64,000 nt of DNA, from NCBI GenBank assembly GCA_027307235.1, contig DAHUXH010000011.1:51931-115930 (forward strand), given 5' to 3'. Origin of the DNA: Vulcanimicrobiota bacterium (GTDB lineage: Bacteria > Vulcanimicrobiota > Vulcanimicrobiia > Vulcanimicrobiales > Vulcanimicrobiaceae). Of the stretch, positions 10,315 to 20,567 are shown piece after piece. The position numbers and the translations under genes are program-made. Numbering within the stretch: the first letter of the stretch is position 1; each line of letters begins with the position of its first letter. The notes under the pieces are model-generated. The model had not been told where the DNA came from. It searched no databases and was given only the letters and a program-made list of their open reading frames with translations.

Positions 10315-12782
10315 AGACCGCCGACCCGCCCGCACACTTGAGAATCGGCGTCGCCGGGTCGCCCGCCGATGTGCGCGACATCGCCGCGCTGCTGGACGGG
10401 CGATTCATCGCCGAAGCCTATGATTCGGACCAAACCGGCCTGAGCGCGGTGGTGGTTTGTCTGGACGCCGAGGGCAACCCTATCCTGCCGCTGCGCGATC
10501 CCCGGCTTCCCGTGGTTGTTTCGTCACGCGCGATGAATGTGGCGACGGTGGAGTATGCCACGCGCGTGGGCGCGCTCGACGTGGTGCTGCATAGCGACGG
10601 GGTCCATCTTCGCGCTGCGATTGAGCGCGCGTCGTCGCTGCTTGCGCCGCTGGACCGGGGCGCGATCGATTCGGCTGCTCTGCGAGAAGAGCTGACCTTC
10701 AAATTGCTCGACCTCACGCCGAACTACGTCAGCGTGCGCGATCAGAGCGGACGGCTGGTGCTGGTGAGCCAATCGTTCGCGGATTTCCGCGGAACCACGG
10801 TGGAGGCGATGATCGGCGAAGCGATCGGCACCTTCACCACCAGCGCCGCCGAGGTCGAGGCGGAGCTCAAGGAAGACGCCGAGATCGCCCGCACCCGGCG
10901 TTCTCGCGTGGTGGAACGCGACGTCGTTGATCCCTCGGGGGCGGTACGCCGTCTGCATATCATCAAACGGCCGCTCGCGCTCGACGACGGAAGAAGCGTG
11001 CTCGTCATGATGGTCGCGACCGACGTGACGCGCCGCTACCGCATGGAACGTGCGCTCGAACGTGCCAACGACTTCTTGGAGAACGTCTTGGAGACGATCA
11101 CCGAAGCCGTCTTCGCATTGGACGAGAACGGATATTTCACGTTCGTCAATCGTCGCGTGATGGAACTGACCGGCTTTCGTCAGCACGATCTCCTCGGATC
11201 GCCGTTCGCCGGTATCTTCAGCGATGCGTCGCTGCTCGAGGCTCGGCGCCATTTGGCGGCCGCCATCGGCGAGCACGGCAAGGAGCAGCACTTCGAAGCG
11301 GAACTCGCATCCGCCGATGGGGACACGCGCATCGTCGCCTGCAGCCTGGTGCCGCTATTGGACGGCGAGGGCCAGCGCGGTGCGGTCGGAACGGCGGAGG
11401 ACGTCACCGATCGGCGCGCCTTCGAGCGCCAGATCGAGCATCTTGCCTATCACGATCCGCTCACCAATCTCCCCAACCGGCGTTTGCTCTCCGACCGCCT
11501 CCAGGTGGCGATGTCGCAATCGCTGCGCGACGGCCGCAAGATCGCGGTCATCTTCCTGGATCTCGACCGTTTCAAGAACATCAACGATTCGCTCGGCCAC
11601 CGCGCGGGCGACACGTTGCTGCAAGAGCTCTCCGCGCGCTTGCGCATGTGCGTGCGAGCCGGCGACACGGTCGCGCGCATGGGCGGCGACGAATTCGTTT
11701 TTGTGCTGCCCGGAATCACCGACGAGTCGGATGCGATCGGCGTTGCCAACAAGATCCTCGAAGCGGTGCGCGAGCCGTTCATCATCGATGATCGCGCGTT
11801 CATCGTGACCGCGTGTTTGGGAATCAGCCTAGCCCCGGACCATGCGGCCGACGCCGATATGCTGATTAAGCAGGCCGATCTCGCGCTCTTTGAATCCAAG
11901 CATCGCGGGCGGGACGCGTGGCGCATCTTCGAACCATCGATGGACGCGCGCTCGATCGAATACTTGCTGCTCGAAAGCGATCTGCGCCGTGCCATCGCTG
12001 CGTCGGAGCTGCGTCTGTACTATCAACCGATCATCGACATGGAGACGGGGCGGCTGCACGCCTTTGAAGCGCTGGTACGCTGGCAGCATCCCGAACGCGG
12101 ACTCTTGCTCCCCGATGAGTTCATCCCGCTGGCTGAAGAGAGCGGCATCATCTCGGCGCTCGGCGAGTGGGTGTTACGCGAGGCTTGCCGCCGCTGCGCC
12201 GATTGGCAGACGCGCGGCATCTTGCGCGCGCCGGTCGCCGTCAATCTCTCCGCGCACCAGTTCGACGCGTCGATCGGCACGCTGGTCCGCGAAGCCCTGG
12301 AATCCAGCGGCCTCGCGCCGGAATTTCTGGAACTCGAGCTCACCGAGAGCACGCTGATGCAAAGCATCTCGTCCTCGACGCAATCGATAGCCCAGCTCAA
12401 AGAGCTCGGCGTTCGGTTGTCGATCGACGATTTCGGCACGGGATACTCATCATTGAGCTACCTCGAACGCTTTCCGATCGCGGCGATCAAGATCGACCGG
12501 ATGTTTCTCCCGCATGAGAGCGGCCACCGTGAAAGCGGCGTGATTGCCTCAGCGATCATCTCGCTCGCACAATCGCTGCAGATAGAAGTGGTCGCCGAAG
12601 GGGTTGAAACGATCGCGCAACGTGATTTCCTGATCGCGCGCGGTTGCCGTCGCGGCCAGGGGTTCTTTTTCTCGGTGCCGCTGGAGGCCGACGACGTCGA
12701 GCGGTTAGCCGGCCGCGATGCCGGCCATCGCGCGTTCGCGCAGCACGCGTTTGAGTACTTTCCCGCCGGCAGTGCGCGGTAG
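10311..12782 (+). CDS. soluble PAS-PAS-GGDEF-EAL c-di-GMP enzyme
   Basis: 823 residues with no transmembrane helix. The first ~115 residues resemble a response-receiver fold without an obvious phosphoacceptor context (inference). Two PAS domains follow (about 125-240 and 245-365), then GGDEF (about 370-540) with an intact GGDEF at about 457 and DLDRFKNIND upstream, and EAL (about 555-810) with FEALVRW, NLSAHQF, ELELTES, DDFGTGYSS and VAEGVE. Both catalytic domains look complete, so it could make or degrade c-di-GMP. Translational coupling to the membrane partner suggests a common pathway. Its last 26 codons overlap the opposite-strand acyl-CoA synthetase gene. Confidence 0.92.
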   Translation: MKTADPPAHLRIGVAGSPADVRDIAALLDGRFIAEAYDSDQTGLSAVVVCLDAEGNPILPLRDPRLPVVVSSRAMNVATVEYATRVGALDVVLHSDGVHLRAAIERASSLLAPLDRGAIDSAALREELTFKLLDLTPNYVSVRDQSGRLVLVSQSFADFRGTTVEAMIGEAIGTFTTSAAEVEAELKEDAEIARTRRSRVVERDVVDPSGAVRRLHIIKRPLALDDGRSVLVMMVATDVTRRYRMERALERANDFLENVLETITEAVFALDENGYFTFVNRRVMELTGFRQHDLLGSPFAGIFSDASLLEARRHLAAAIGEHGKEQHFEAELASADGDTRIVACSLVPLLDGEGQRGAVGTAEDVTDRRAFERQIEHLAYHDPLTNLPNRRLLSDRLQVAMSQSLRDGRKIAVIFLDLDRFKNINDSLGHRAGDTLLQELSARLRMCVRAGDTVARMGGDEFVFVLPGITDESDAIGVANKILEAVREPFIIDDRAFIVTACLGISLAPDHAADADMLIKQADLALFESKHRGRDAWRIFEPSMDARSIEYLLLESDLRRAIAASELRLYYQPIIDMETGRLHAFEALVRWQHPERGLLLPDEFIPLAEESGIISALGEWVLREACRRCADWQTRGILRAPVAVNLSAHQFDASIGTLVREALESSGLAPEFLELELTESTLMQSISSSTQSIAQLKELGVRLSIDDFGTGYSSLSYLERFPIAAIKIDRMFLPHESGHRESGVIASAIISLAQSLQIEVVAEGVETIAQRDFLIARGCRRGQGFFFSVPLEADDVERLAGRDAGHRAFAQHAFEYFPAGSAR

Positions 12783-14234
12783 GTCAGAGACGCGAAGAAC
12801 CAGATCGGGGACCTTGTAATCGGCGAGTTTTCCTGCGATCGCCGTGCGAACCGCTTCGATCGGATCGGCGGGGAACTCGTGGCCTTCGGCGATCGTGACG
12901 CACGCGCAAGTCCGCTCGCCCAACACTGCATCCGGAACACCGACGATCGCGACCGCGTCGACCCACGGAAGCTCGCGCACGTGTTCTTCCACCTCGTTGG
13001 GATAGATGTGCATTCCGCCGCGGATGATAATCTCTTTTTGCCGGCCGGCCAGACGCAAACAGCCGTCGTCGTCGAGATAGCCGAGATCACCGGTACAGAG
13101 CCATCCGCCAGGAAGGAGAACGGCTCGCGTCTGCGCCTCGTCGCGGAAATAGCCGGGGAAGACGCCGGGACTGCGCACCAATATCTCGCCGAATTCCCCG
13201 CCGTCGTCGCGGAATGTCAGTTCAACGCCGGGAAGTGGGCGGCCGACGGTGAGCGTACGCAGATCGATAGGGTCGTCGAAATCGGTGATCGTGATGCACG
13301 GCGACGCTTCGGTCATGCCCCATGCGATTTGAATATCGCAATGCAGGTCGGAACGAATCGCACGCAGGAGGCCCTCGGCGACCGGCGACCCGCCGATGAT
13401 GCCGGTTCGCAGCGACGAGAGGTCGCGCGGCGCCCGCCGTTGCGCCGCCAACTCCAGTGTCAGCATGGTCGGCGTGCCGTGATGAATGGTGATCCGTTCC
13501 CATTCGCACAGATCGAGCGCGCCGCCGGCGGTGTGCTCGCGCATGAGAACGCAGCGAGCACCGGCGCACGCGGCGACGAGGATTCCGGCAGAAAGTCCGA
13601 AGATGTGCGTGATTTGCACGGCGAGCAGCAGCGCATCGTCGGCGGTCATGCGCAGCGCGTCGCGCGTGACCTGCGCGTTCCACAACAGACCGCGATGGGT
13701 GAGCATGACGCCTTTGGGGGCGCCGGTCGTGCCCGACGTGTAGACGATCGCAAACAGATCGTCGGGCGCGATGGGTGCGGCGTTTTGGGCGTCGATGGCG
13801 CGAGCTTTCGGGAAGAAGTTGGCGACCTCGTCGGCGTTGACGAGAATGAGGTCGTGCGGCAATGCCGCGCGAATCTCCGGCCGCATGCTCTCGGATACGA
13901 AAGCGTACCGGGCAGCCGCGTGCTCAAGGACGGCACGCATGTCGTCATGACCGAGCGAAGGGTTCACCGCGACGAAGACGACACCCGAGAGAGCGCATGC
14001 CCAGTACAGCACGATCGCTTCGATCTGGTTGGGAAGAACGACGGCGATGCGATCGCCCTTGCGCAACCCCGCTTCGTTGAACGAGGCCCATGCGCCGTAG
14101 GCGGCGCGCTGCAACTCGGCCCACGTCATGCGCCGTGTGCCGTCGGAGATGGCCTCGGCTGACGGCGACGTCGCGCAGAGGTTGCGAAGAACATCGGCGA
14201 GGGTCGCCGGTTCCCGCAGTTCGTTGACTCCCAT
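12705..14234 (-). CDS. AMP-binding acyl-CoA synthetase / ligase
   Basis: 509 residues of the ANL superfamily. The ATP/AMP-binding loop is YTSGTTGAPKG, the A5-like motif is WGMTEASP, the hinge region is TGDLGYLDDDGCL, and GRQKEIIIRGG follows. The C-terminal catalytic lysine is in RTAGGKVLKR. The carboxylic acid substrate (fatty, aromatic or other) cannot be read from the sequence. It faces the GGDEF-EAL pair and its 3' end overlaps the second of them by 78 bp, so the codons for the catalytic lysine lie in the overlap. There are no neighbouring beta-oxidation or polyketide genes. Confidence 0.92.
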   Translation of the reverse strand: MGVNELREPATLADVLRNLCATSPSAEAISDGTRRMTWAELQRAAYGAWASFNEAGLRKGDRIAVVLPNQIEAIVLYWACALSGVVFVAVNPSLGHDDMRAVLEHAAARYAFVSESMRPEIRAALPHDLILVNADEVANFFPKARAIDAQNAAPIAPDDLFAIVYTSGTTGAPKGVMLTHRGLLWNAQVTRDALRMTADDALLLAVQITHIFGLSAGILVAACAGARCVLMREHTAGGALDLCEWERITIHHGTPTMLTLELAAQRRAPRDLSSLRTGIIGGSPVAEGLLRAIRSDLHCDIQIAWGMTEASPCITITDFDDPIDLRTLTVGRPLPGVELTFRDDGGEFGEILVRSPGVFPGYFRDEAQTRAVLLPGGWLCTGDLGYLDDDGCLRLAGRQKEIIIRGGMHIYPNEVEEHVRELPWVDAVAIVGVPDAVLGERTCACVTIAEGHEFPADPIEAVRTAIAGKLADYKVPDLVLRVSDLPRTAGGKVLKRVLRERAMAGIAAG

Positions 14235-14292
14235 AAACTGCGACTTTCTTCGCAGTGTCGAGAAGGGGACCTTCGGCGCACATCGTAACCGC

Positions 14293-14321
14293 TTGTCAAA
14301 GTGCCAACTGCCGACTACACT
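14293..14321 (+). promoter_or_regulatory. sigma70-type promoter for the two tRNA-Lys genes
   Basis: TTGTCA (14293-14298), 17 bp spacer, TACACT (14316-14321). The first tRNA starts 17 nt downstream of the -10 element, which leaves room for a short leader. Confidence 0.6.
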
Positions 14322-14337
14322 GGGACGGTTCTGAAAC

Positions 14338-14410
14338 GCGCCTTTAGCTCAGTCGGTAGAGCAGCGGACTTTTAATCCGTTGGTCCCGGGTTCGAGTCCC
14401 GGAGGGCGCA
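14338..14410 (+). tRNA. tRNA-Lys (anticodon TTT)
   Basis: Acceptor GCGCCTT/AGGGCGC with wobble pairs, anticodon loop CTTTTAA, T loop TTCGAGT, discriminator A. It is followed after 8 nt by a second tRNA-Lys gene. Confidence 0.97.
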
Positions 14411-14418
14411 GAGAATAC

Positions 14419-14493
<75 letters not shown>

Positions 14494-14557
14494 GCGTTCA
14501 TGAATCCTCGCGGCGTTCTCGGCGCGAGGATTCTGCCGTTTGCGAGCAAGGACGGGC

Positions 14558-15547
14558 ATGGCTGAGACAATCGGCGCACGCACTGCGTTGTACCACCGAA
14601 TGATTCGCTTGATTGCAGGCCTGATCGCCGTATTCGCCGTCGGCGCGAACGCCGCCGCGCAATCGCAGTCGCAGTCGCCGTCGCCGGCGTCGTTCATGCG
14701 AGATCCGTACGCGATCTTTGCGCGCGCGCGTCAAGCCTGGGAAGCGCAAGCCTATCCCGACCGGATGGACTACGACGTGGTCGTCCAGACCGTGCGCGAC
14801 GGAACGCCGATCACCGAACGCTACGGCGGATACTACGACGCCGCGCACAACGTGATCGACGTCGATCCGGTCAGCGACTACGAGCGTGCGCATCCGGCGT
14901 CCGGACGCGGCGTGAAGTTCACCCTGGTGTTCATTCAAGTCGGGAAACTCGAAGTTCCGGTCGACGTCATGGGCGTTCCCGAACTCGCACCGGCCTATTC
15001 GTTCGGGATCGCGCATTACGTCGCACCGCGTGCGTCAACGTCATCGGAACTCGTGCATCACATTCGTGACGTGTACAACGACCCGTCCGCCCAGCCGACG
15101 CCGCTGGTCGTCACCAACGGCATTCCCGTCATCACCAGGGAAGAAGCGACGGCGCGCAGCTATACCATCACCCTGGCCGGAGTCGAACTGCTCGACGGCA
15201 AGAGCGTCTATCACCTGAAATTGGTTCCCGTGCGCGACCCGCGCCGCTTTCGGCTGCGCGAGATATGGGTTGACACGAACACCTTTCTCACCTGGCGTCT
15301 GGTCAACGACGGGAACTTCTCGAACGGTCCGGGTAGCACGTCGACGTGGACGGTCGACTTCGCCACCGTCAACGGCGCGCAGTACATCGAACAAGAACAC
15401 ACCGACGCGAAAATGAAGTTCGAACACACCAATCTCGACGGCGCCACGATCCGATTCGAGTCGATCGCGCCGGAAGACGGTTACCACCTGCACGCGATGT
15501 TCTATCCACGTCCCGACCTCACCGTGCTGCGCGAACCCGGCGGCTGA
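14558..15547 (+). CDS. secreted protein of unknown function
   Basis: 329 residues from ATG 14558 (AAGGAC upstream). ATG 14600 is an alternative start that leaves a shorter signal peptide. A signal peptide ends near a GANAAAQS segment. A short Ser/Gln/Pro spacer and a ~290-residue mixed alpha/beta region follow, with many aromatic and charged residues and no cysteine pair, lipobox or catalytic motif that I recognise. The later part has alternating beta-strand patterns (for example YHLKLVPVRDPRRFRLREIW and TFLTWRLVNDGNF). This loosely recalls periplasmic lipid or lipoprotein carrier folds, but I cannot support that assignment. It sits alone between tRNA groups. Confidence 0.7.
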   Translation: MAETIGARTALYHRMIRLIAGLIAVFAVGANAAAQSQSQSPSPASFMRDPYAIFARARQAWEAQAYPDRMDYDVVVQTVRDGTPITERYGGYYDAAHNVIDVDPVSDYERAHPASGRGVKFTLVFIQVGKLEVPVDVMGVPELAPAYSFGIAHYVAPRASTSSELVHHIRDVYNDPSAQPTPLVVTNGIPVITREEATARSYTITLAGVELLDGKSVYHLKLVPVRDPRRFRLREIWVDTNTFLTWRLVNDGNFSNGPGSTSTWTVDFATVNGAQYIEQEHTDAKMKFEHTNLDGATIRFESIAPEDGYHLHAMFYPRPDLTVLREPGG

Positions 15548-15631
15548 CGCGAAAAAATCCGCGCTGGACGAAAGGAAAAGCAGTCGGGGCGTGATATTTA
15601 TGGTGGTCGCCGGCGCGCGATCACCGCTTAT

Positions 15632-15713
15632 GGGCAAGTGGCGGAACTGGTAGACGCGCTGGATTTAGGTTCCAGTGGGGCAACCCGTCAGAGTTCGAGT
15701 CTCTGCTTGCCCA
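15632..15713 (+). tRNA. tRNA-Leu (anticodon TAG)
   Basis: Acceptor GGGCAAG/CTTGCCC, anticodon stem CTGGA/TCCAG with loop TTTAGGT, a long class II variable arm (GGGG...ACCCGT), T loop TTCGAGT, discriminator A. CCA is not encoded. Confidence 0.97.
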
Positions 15714-15736
15714 TGGTGAACACAGCACTGCGACGT

Positions 15737-15811
15737 GCGGAAGTAGCTCAGTGGTAGAGCATCGCCTTGCCAAGGCGAGGGTCGCGAGTTCGAATCTCGT
15801 CTTCCGCTCCA
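15737..15811 (+). tRNA. tRNA-Gly (anticodon GCC), CCA encoded
   Basis: Acceptor GCGGAAG/CTTCCGC, anticodon loop TTGCCAA, T loop TTCGAAT, discriminator T at 15808, CCA at 15809-15811. It lies 23 nt after tRNA-Leu and 21 nt before the trigger factor start, so it is probably cotranscribed with both. Confidence 0.97.
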
Positions 15812-15832
15812 TTTCTTCTTGGAGACCTCTCC

Positions 15833-17140
15833 CTGACTACCTCAACCCTGACCCGCCTCGCTCCAACCGAGGTGCAGCTCGAGATCGAGATTACCCCCGA
15901 CGAGCTTGCCGCCGCGCAAGAGCGCGCCTTCCGTAAGCTCGCCCGCAACGTGCGGCTGCCCGGCTTCCGCCCAGGGAAGATCCCGCGCCGCGTCTTCGAG
16001 CAGACCTACGGCACCGACAGCATCGCGAGCCAAGCGATGGAAGACGTCGTGCCCGAAGTCTACGCCAAGGCGGTTCGGGAACACGATCTCTCACCGGTCG
16101 ACCGTCCGCACATGGAGATGCTCCCCGAGGAGCCGGGCAAGCCGAGCCGGATCAAGGTCACGGTCGAGGTGCGGCCCGAGATCACCCTCGGCCAATACAA
16201 GGGCATCGCGGTTGCGCGCGAACCGGTTAGCGTGACCGGCGAAGAGGTCGAACGCAGCCTCGAGGCACTTGCCAAGGAGCGCGCCACGCTGGTGCCGGTC
16301 GAACGCGCGGCGCAGCTCGGCGACGTGATCCGCGTGGACTACACGGGACGGATCGACGGCACGCCGTTCGAGGGCGGCACCGCCACCGGCCAAACCATCG
16401 AATTGCTCGAACAGCGCTTCATCCCCGGGTTCGCGAGCGGCATCGCCGGCATGTCGGCGGGCGAGAGCAAGGACGTCCACGCGACCTTTCCGAGCGAGTA
16501 TCCGCAACAGGAACTGGCCGGCAAGGAAGCGGTGTTTTCCGTAACCGTGCACGACGTCAAGCAACTCGAGCTGCCGCCCCTCGACGACGCCTTCGCGAAG
16601 ACGGTCTCCGACAACGAGACGGTCGAGGCATTGCGCGCCGACATCCGGCGCCGGCTCGAGGCCATGGCGCAGGCTCGGGCCCGGCGCGATGTGGGCAACC
16701 GGGTCATGGAACACCTGCTCGCCGCGCATGACGTCGCTCTCCCCGCGAGCATGGTCGATCGCGAAGTCGACCACATGCTGAGCGACCTAGCCTCCAACGC
16801 GGCGCGAGCCGGCGTGGAGATGGCCGCCTACCTTGAGCGTGCCGGGAAGACCGAAGAGCAGCTGCGCGCCGAGTACCGTGGCGATGCGCAGTCGCGCGTC
16901 AAAGCCACGCTCCTGATCGAAGCGGTCGCGAAAGCCGAGAATATCGTTGCCACGCCGGCCGACATCGCCGCCGAATTGGAATCGCTCTCCGAACAGTACG
17001 GACAACCGATCGACCGAATCCGCCAGGCGCTCGGGAACAACGTGCTCTCGCTCATGGACGGCATCGTCCGCAACAAGACCCTGGAATTCTTGATCGACAG
17101 CGCCGCCGTTCAAGAAGCAACCGCGACACCTTCGGCGTAG
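15833..17140 (+). CDS. tig: trigger factor, ribosome-associated chaperone and prolyl isomerase
   Basis: 435 residues. The N-terminal ribosome-binding domain carries the signature PGFRPGKIPRR. The FKBP-type isomerase domain (about 155-235) begins near GDVIRVDYTGRIDG. The long helical C-terminal chaperone arm follows. No ATG, GTG or TTG gives a sensible N-terminus: the only upstream candidate, TTG 15767, is inside the tRNA-Gly gene. A CTG at 15833 lies 8 nt after GGAG and gives MTTSTLTRLAPTEV, a normal beginning, so CTG initiation is proposed. It is followed by clpP and clpX, the classic order. Confidence 0.93.
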   Translation: MTTSTLTRLAPTEVQLEIEITPDELAAAQERAFRKLARNVRLPGFRPGKIPRRVFEQTYGTDSIASQAMEDVVPEVYAKAVREHDLSPVDRPHMEMLPEEPGKPSRIKVTVEVRPEITLGQYKGIAVAREPVSVTGEEVERSLEALAKERATLVPVERAAQLGDVIRVDYTGRIDGTPFEGGTATGQTIELLEQRFIPGFASGIAGMSAGESKDVHATFPSEYPQQELAGKEAVFSVTVHDVKQLELPPLDDAFAKTVSDNETVEALRADIRRRLEAMAQARARRDVGNRVMEHLLAAHDVALPASMVDREVDHMLSDLASNAARAGVEMAAYLERAGKTEEQLRAEYRGDAQSRVKATLLIEAVAKAENIVATPADIAAELESLSEQYGQPIDRIRQALGNNVLSLMDGIVRNKTLEFLIDSAAVQEATATPSA

Positions 17141-17168
17141 TTAGACGCAACGGAGGGAGATTTTCCGC

Positions 17169-17777
17169 ATGGGTCATTTGGTTCCGATGGTGGTCGAGCA
17201 GTCGGCTCGCGGCGAGCGCGCGTACGACATCTATTCCCGGTTGCTCAAAGATCGCATCGTGTTCGTCGGCGGGCCGATCGACGATCAGATCGCAAACCTG
17301 GTCATCGCGCAACTGCTGTTCCTCGAACGCGAAGACCCCGATAAAGACATCGATATGTACATCAACAGCCCCGGCGGAAGCGTGACCGCGGGTCTGGCGA
17401 TCTTCGACGCGATGCGCTTCATCAAACCGGACGTCGCGACGATCTGCTGCGGCATGGCGGCCTCGATGGGGTCGGTCTTGCTGACCGGCGGCAAGAGGGG
17501 CAAGCGTATGGCGCTGCCGCACGCGAAAATCCTCATCCACCAGCCTTGGGTCTCCCAGATCGGCGGTCAAGCCACCGACGTGGAGATCGCCGCTCGCGAC
17601 CTGATCGCGACCCGGCAGACGATCGCGAGAATCTACGAAGAGACCACCGAGAAACCCCTGGACCGGGTTTTGAAGGATATTGACCGCGATTATTACATGA
17701 CGGCAGAGGAAGCCAGAGAGTACGGCATCATCGACACGGTCATCACGGACCGCACATCGCTGGCGCCGGCATCCTAG
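17169..17777 (+). CDS. clpP: ATP-dependent Clp protease proteolytic subunit
   Basis: 202 residues with the Ser-His-Asp machinery. The serine is in [11 protein letters not shown] (about residue 99), the histidine is in ILIHQPW (about 124), and the aspartate is in DRDYYMT. It forms the tetradecameric chamber that degrades unfolded or tagged proteins passed on by ClpX. The ribosome-binding site CGGAGGGAG precedes the ATG. It lies 28 bp after tig and 19 bp before clpX, an operon. Confidence 0.97.
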   Translation: MGHLVPMVVEQSARGERAYDIYSRLLKDRIVFVGGPIDDQIANLVIAQLLFLEREDPDKDIDMYINSPGGSVTAGLAIFDAMRFIKPDVATICCGMAASMGSVLLTGGKRGKRMALPHAKILIHQPWVSQIGGQATDVEIAARDLIATRQTIARIYEETTEKPLDRVLKDIDRDYYMTAEEAREYGIIDTVITDRTSLAPAS

Positions 17778-17796
17778 CGAGGGCGATCGAAGCCAC

Positions 17797-19065
<1,269 letters not shown>

Positions 19066-19084
19066 AAGGGCGGGCTTCAGAGGG

Positions 19085-19180
19085 AAGGGCTGATTTTCGT
19101 CAGGCCGAGGCGCGGAGAGGCGAAGTGTACTATGGTACACGAGCCTCTCCGGAACGACGGCATGGCGAGAATCAGCCCTT
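19085..19180. repeat. palindromic repeat, copy A (possible bidirectional terminator)
   Basis: A 96 bp near-perfect palindrome. The outer arms are AAGGGCTGATT and AATCAGCCCTT, the inner arms GGAGAGGCG and the complementary GCCTCTCC, and the centre is GTGTAC/GTACAC. A second copy lies at 43886-43991 in inverted orientation, about 90 percent identical by eye over the core. It sits between convergent genes (clpX and the Asp-box protein), and CCTTTTAG follows the right arm. A hairpin at the 3' end of both genes suggests transcription termination or mRNA stabilisation, as for REP/BIME elements (inference). Confidence 0.85.
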
Positions 19181-19185
19181 GCCTT

Positions 19186-20514
19186 TTAGAATTGCGCTTC
19201 GCCTAGGCGGATGAACGTTCGGGGCTTCGACAGACCGCGGAGGGTCTTGGTGTCGGTGGGCGGGACGGTCTCGGTCCAGGCGCCGTAGACACGGCCGGCG
19301 TAGGCCGCGAGCGCACTGTAGTCGCCGACGAACTGATGACGGGGGTTCCACGGGCGCGTCGTCCAGGCGTAATTGGTGAACGTTGCGCCGCCGTCGGTGG
19401 AGCGCGCCAAGGTGATCGTCGCCACCAGATTGCGCGGATCGCCGCGACGGTCGTTGAAATCGAGGTAGACGTCGCCGGTGGCGCGGTCGACCGCCATCCA
19501 TTGGTAGAAGTGATCGGCGCCGTTGTGCAGTTCATCATTGTTCACGCGAACCGGCGCGCTCCAGGTGGTGCCGCCGTCGGTGGACGAAGCGACGAAGACG
19601 TCGGCACCACCGTCGCGAGTGTCTGACCAGGCAACGTACAGGCGATGGTTCTTGCGATCGATGTCGATCTGCGGAAACCCGTTTGCGGTGCGGCCGTCGA
19701 ATCCTGACAGCGGAAAATTCGCCGCCGGAATGTCGATGATCGGACGCGAGGCCTCAAACGTCTTTCCGCCGTCACGCGAACGGGTGAAGATAAGATGCGA
19801 ACCGTCTTGCCACACGACATCGAGCGTCCCGTCGGCGTCGACGGTGCCGTCAAACCCCTCGACGGTGCCGTTGTCGTCGCGCGGCGTTCCGTTGTTCGTG
19901 CTGATGCGCAGCGGTTTCGACCAGGTCGAGCCGCCGTCGGTCGATCGTGAGAACACGATCTGCGCGTCGGCGATGCGAAACTGCGTCCATCCGACATAGA
20001 GATTCCCCGCGTAGGGGCTCCCGGTGTCGTCAGCGACGACGATCGGTTTGTCTTCGAACAGATTCGGGTGGCCTTCGTGAGCGATGACCGGAATCGCGCG
20101 CGACTCCCAATGCGCACCGCCGTCGAGCGACCGGCGGATGTCGATGGCGTTGCGCGTCGCGCCGTGCGCCCAATACTGATCGCTGCCGAGCCGGTCAAAC
20201 GCGATGTAGCAGAGGTAGGCGCGACCGCGCGCATAGGCAAGTGAGACGTCGCCGCTCACGGCATAATTGCGCGGCGCGAGATTGTGCGTGTGCCACGTGC
20301 GTCCGCCGTCGGTCGTATTCGCGACGTGCGCACCGACTTGAAAGGCTGCGACGGCATGGCGCGGATCACGCTCGTCGATGGCGAGCGCCGGCTCCGAGCC
20401 GAAGCCGATCGGCGAGATGGTGAGCACGCGTCCGGAGGGAACGCGCGGTAAATGGGCGGGCGCGGCCGCCGCGATGGCGACGATGAGGGCTGTCAGGACG
20501 ATCGTTTTTTTCAA
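19186..20514 (-). CDS. secreted Asp-box (BNR) repeat protein, sialidase-like beta-propeller
   Basis: 442 residues from a TTG at 20514, about 9 nt after GGGAG. Initiation there yields a signal peptide (MKKTIVLTALIVAIAAAAPA); frames open further upstream would lose it. Six Asp-box motifs are visible: TDGGRTW, LDGGAHW, TDGGSTW, RDGGKTF, TDGGTTW and TDGGATF. This indicates a six-bladed propeller. The FRIP/RIP arginine motif of true sialidases is not obvious, so the protein may be a non-catalytic or differently acting propeller. It is divergent from valS, with 53 bp between starts, and ends 5 bp from repeat copy A. Confidence 0.8.
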   Translation of the reverse strand: MKKTIVLTALIVAIAAAAPAHLPRVPSGRVLTISPIGFGSEPALAIDERDPRHAVAAFQVGAHVANTTDGGRTWHTHNLAPRNYAVSGDVSLAYARGRAYLCYIAFDRLGSDQYWAHGATRNAIDIRRSLDGGAHWESRAIPVIAHEGHPNLFEDKPIVVADDTGSPYAGNLYVGWTQFRIADAQIVFSRSTDGGSTWSKPLRISTNNGTPRDDNGTVEGFDGTVDADGTLDVVWQDGSHLIFTRSRDGGKTFEASRPIIDIPAANFPLSGFDGRTANGFPQIDIDRKNHRLYVAWSDTRDGGADVFVASSTDGGTTWSAPVRVNNDELHNGADHFYQWMAVDRATGDVYLDFNDRRGDPRNLVATITLARSTDGGATFTNYAWTTRPWNPRHQFVGDYSALAAYAGRVYGAWTETVPPTDTKTLRGLSKPRTFIRLGEAQF

Positions 20515-20567
20515 GAAGTCATTCTCCCAGGGGCTCGTGCATGACACGCTGAACGCATCGCGCTTCG

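Noticed and set aside
15767..15832. TTG 15767 as the trigger factor start
   Set aside because: It would place the first codons inside tRNA-Gly and add a tail not seen in the family.
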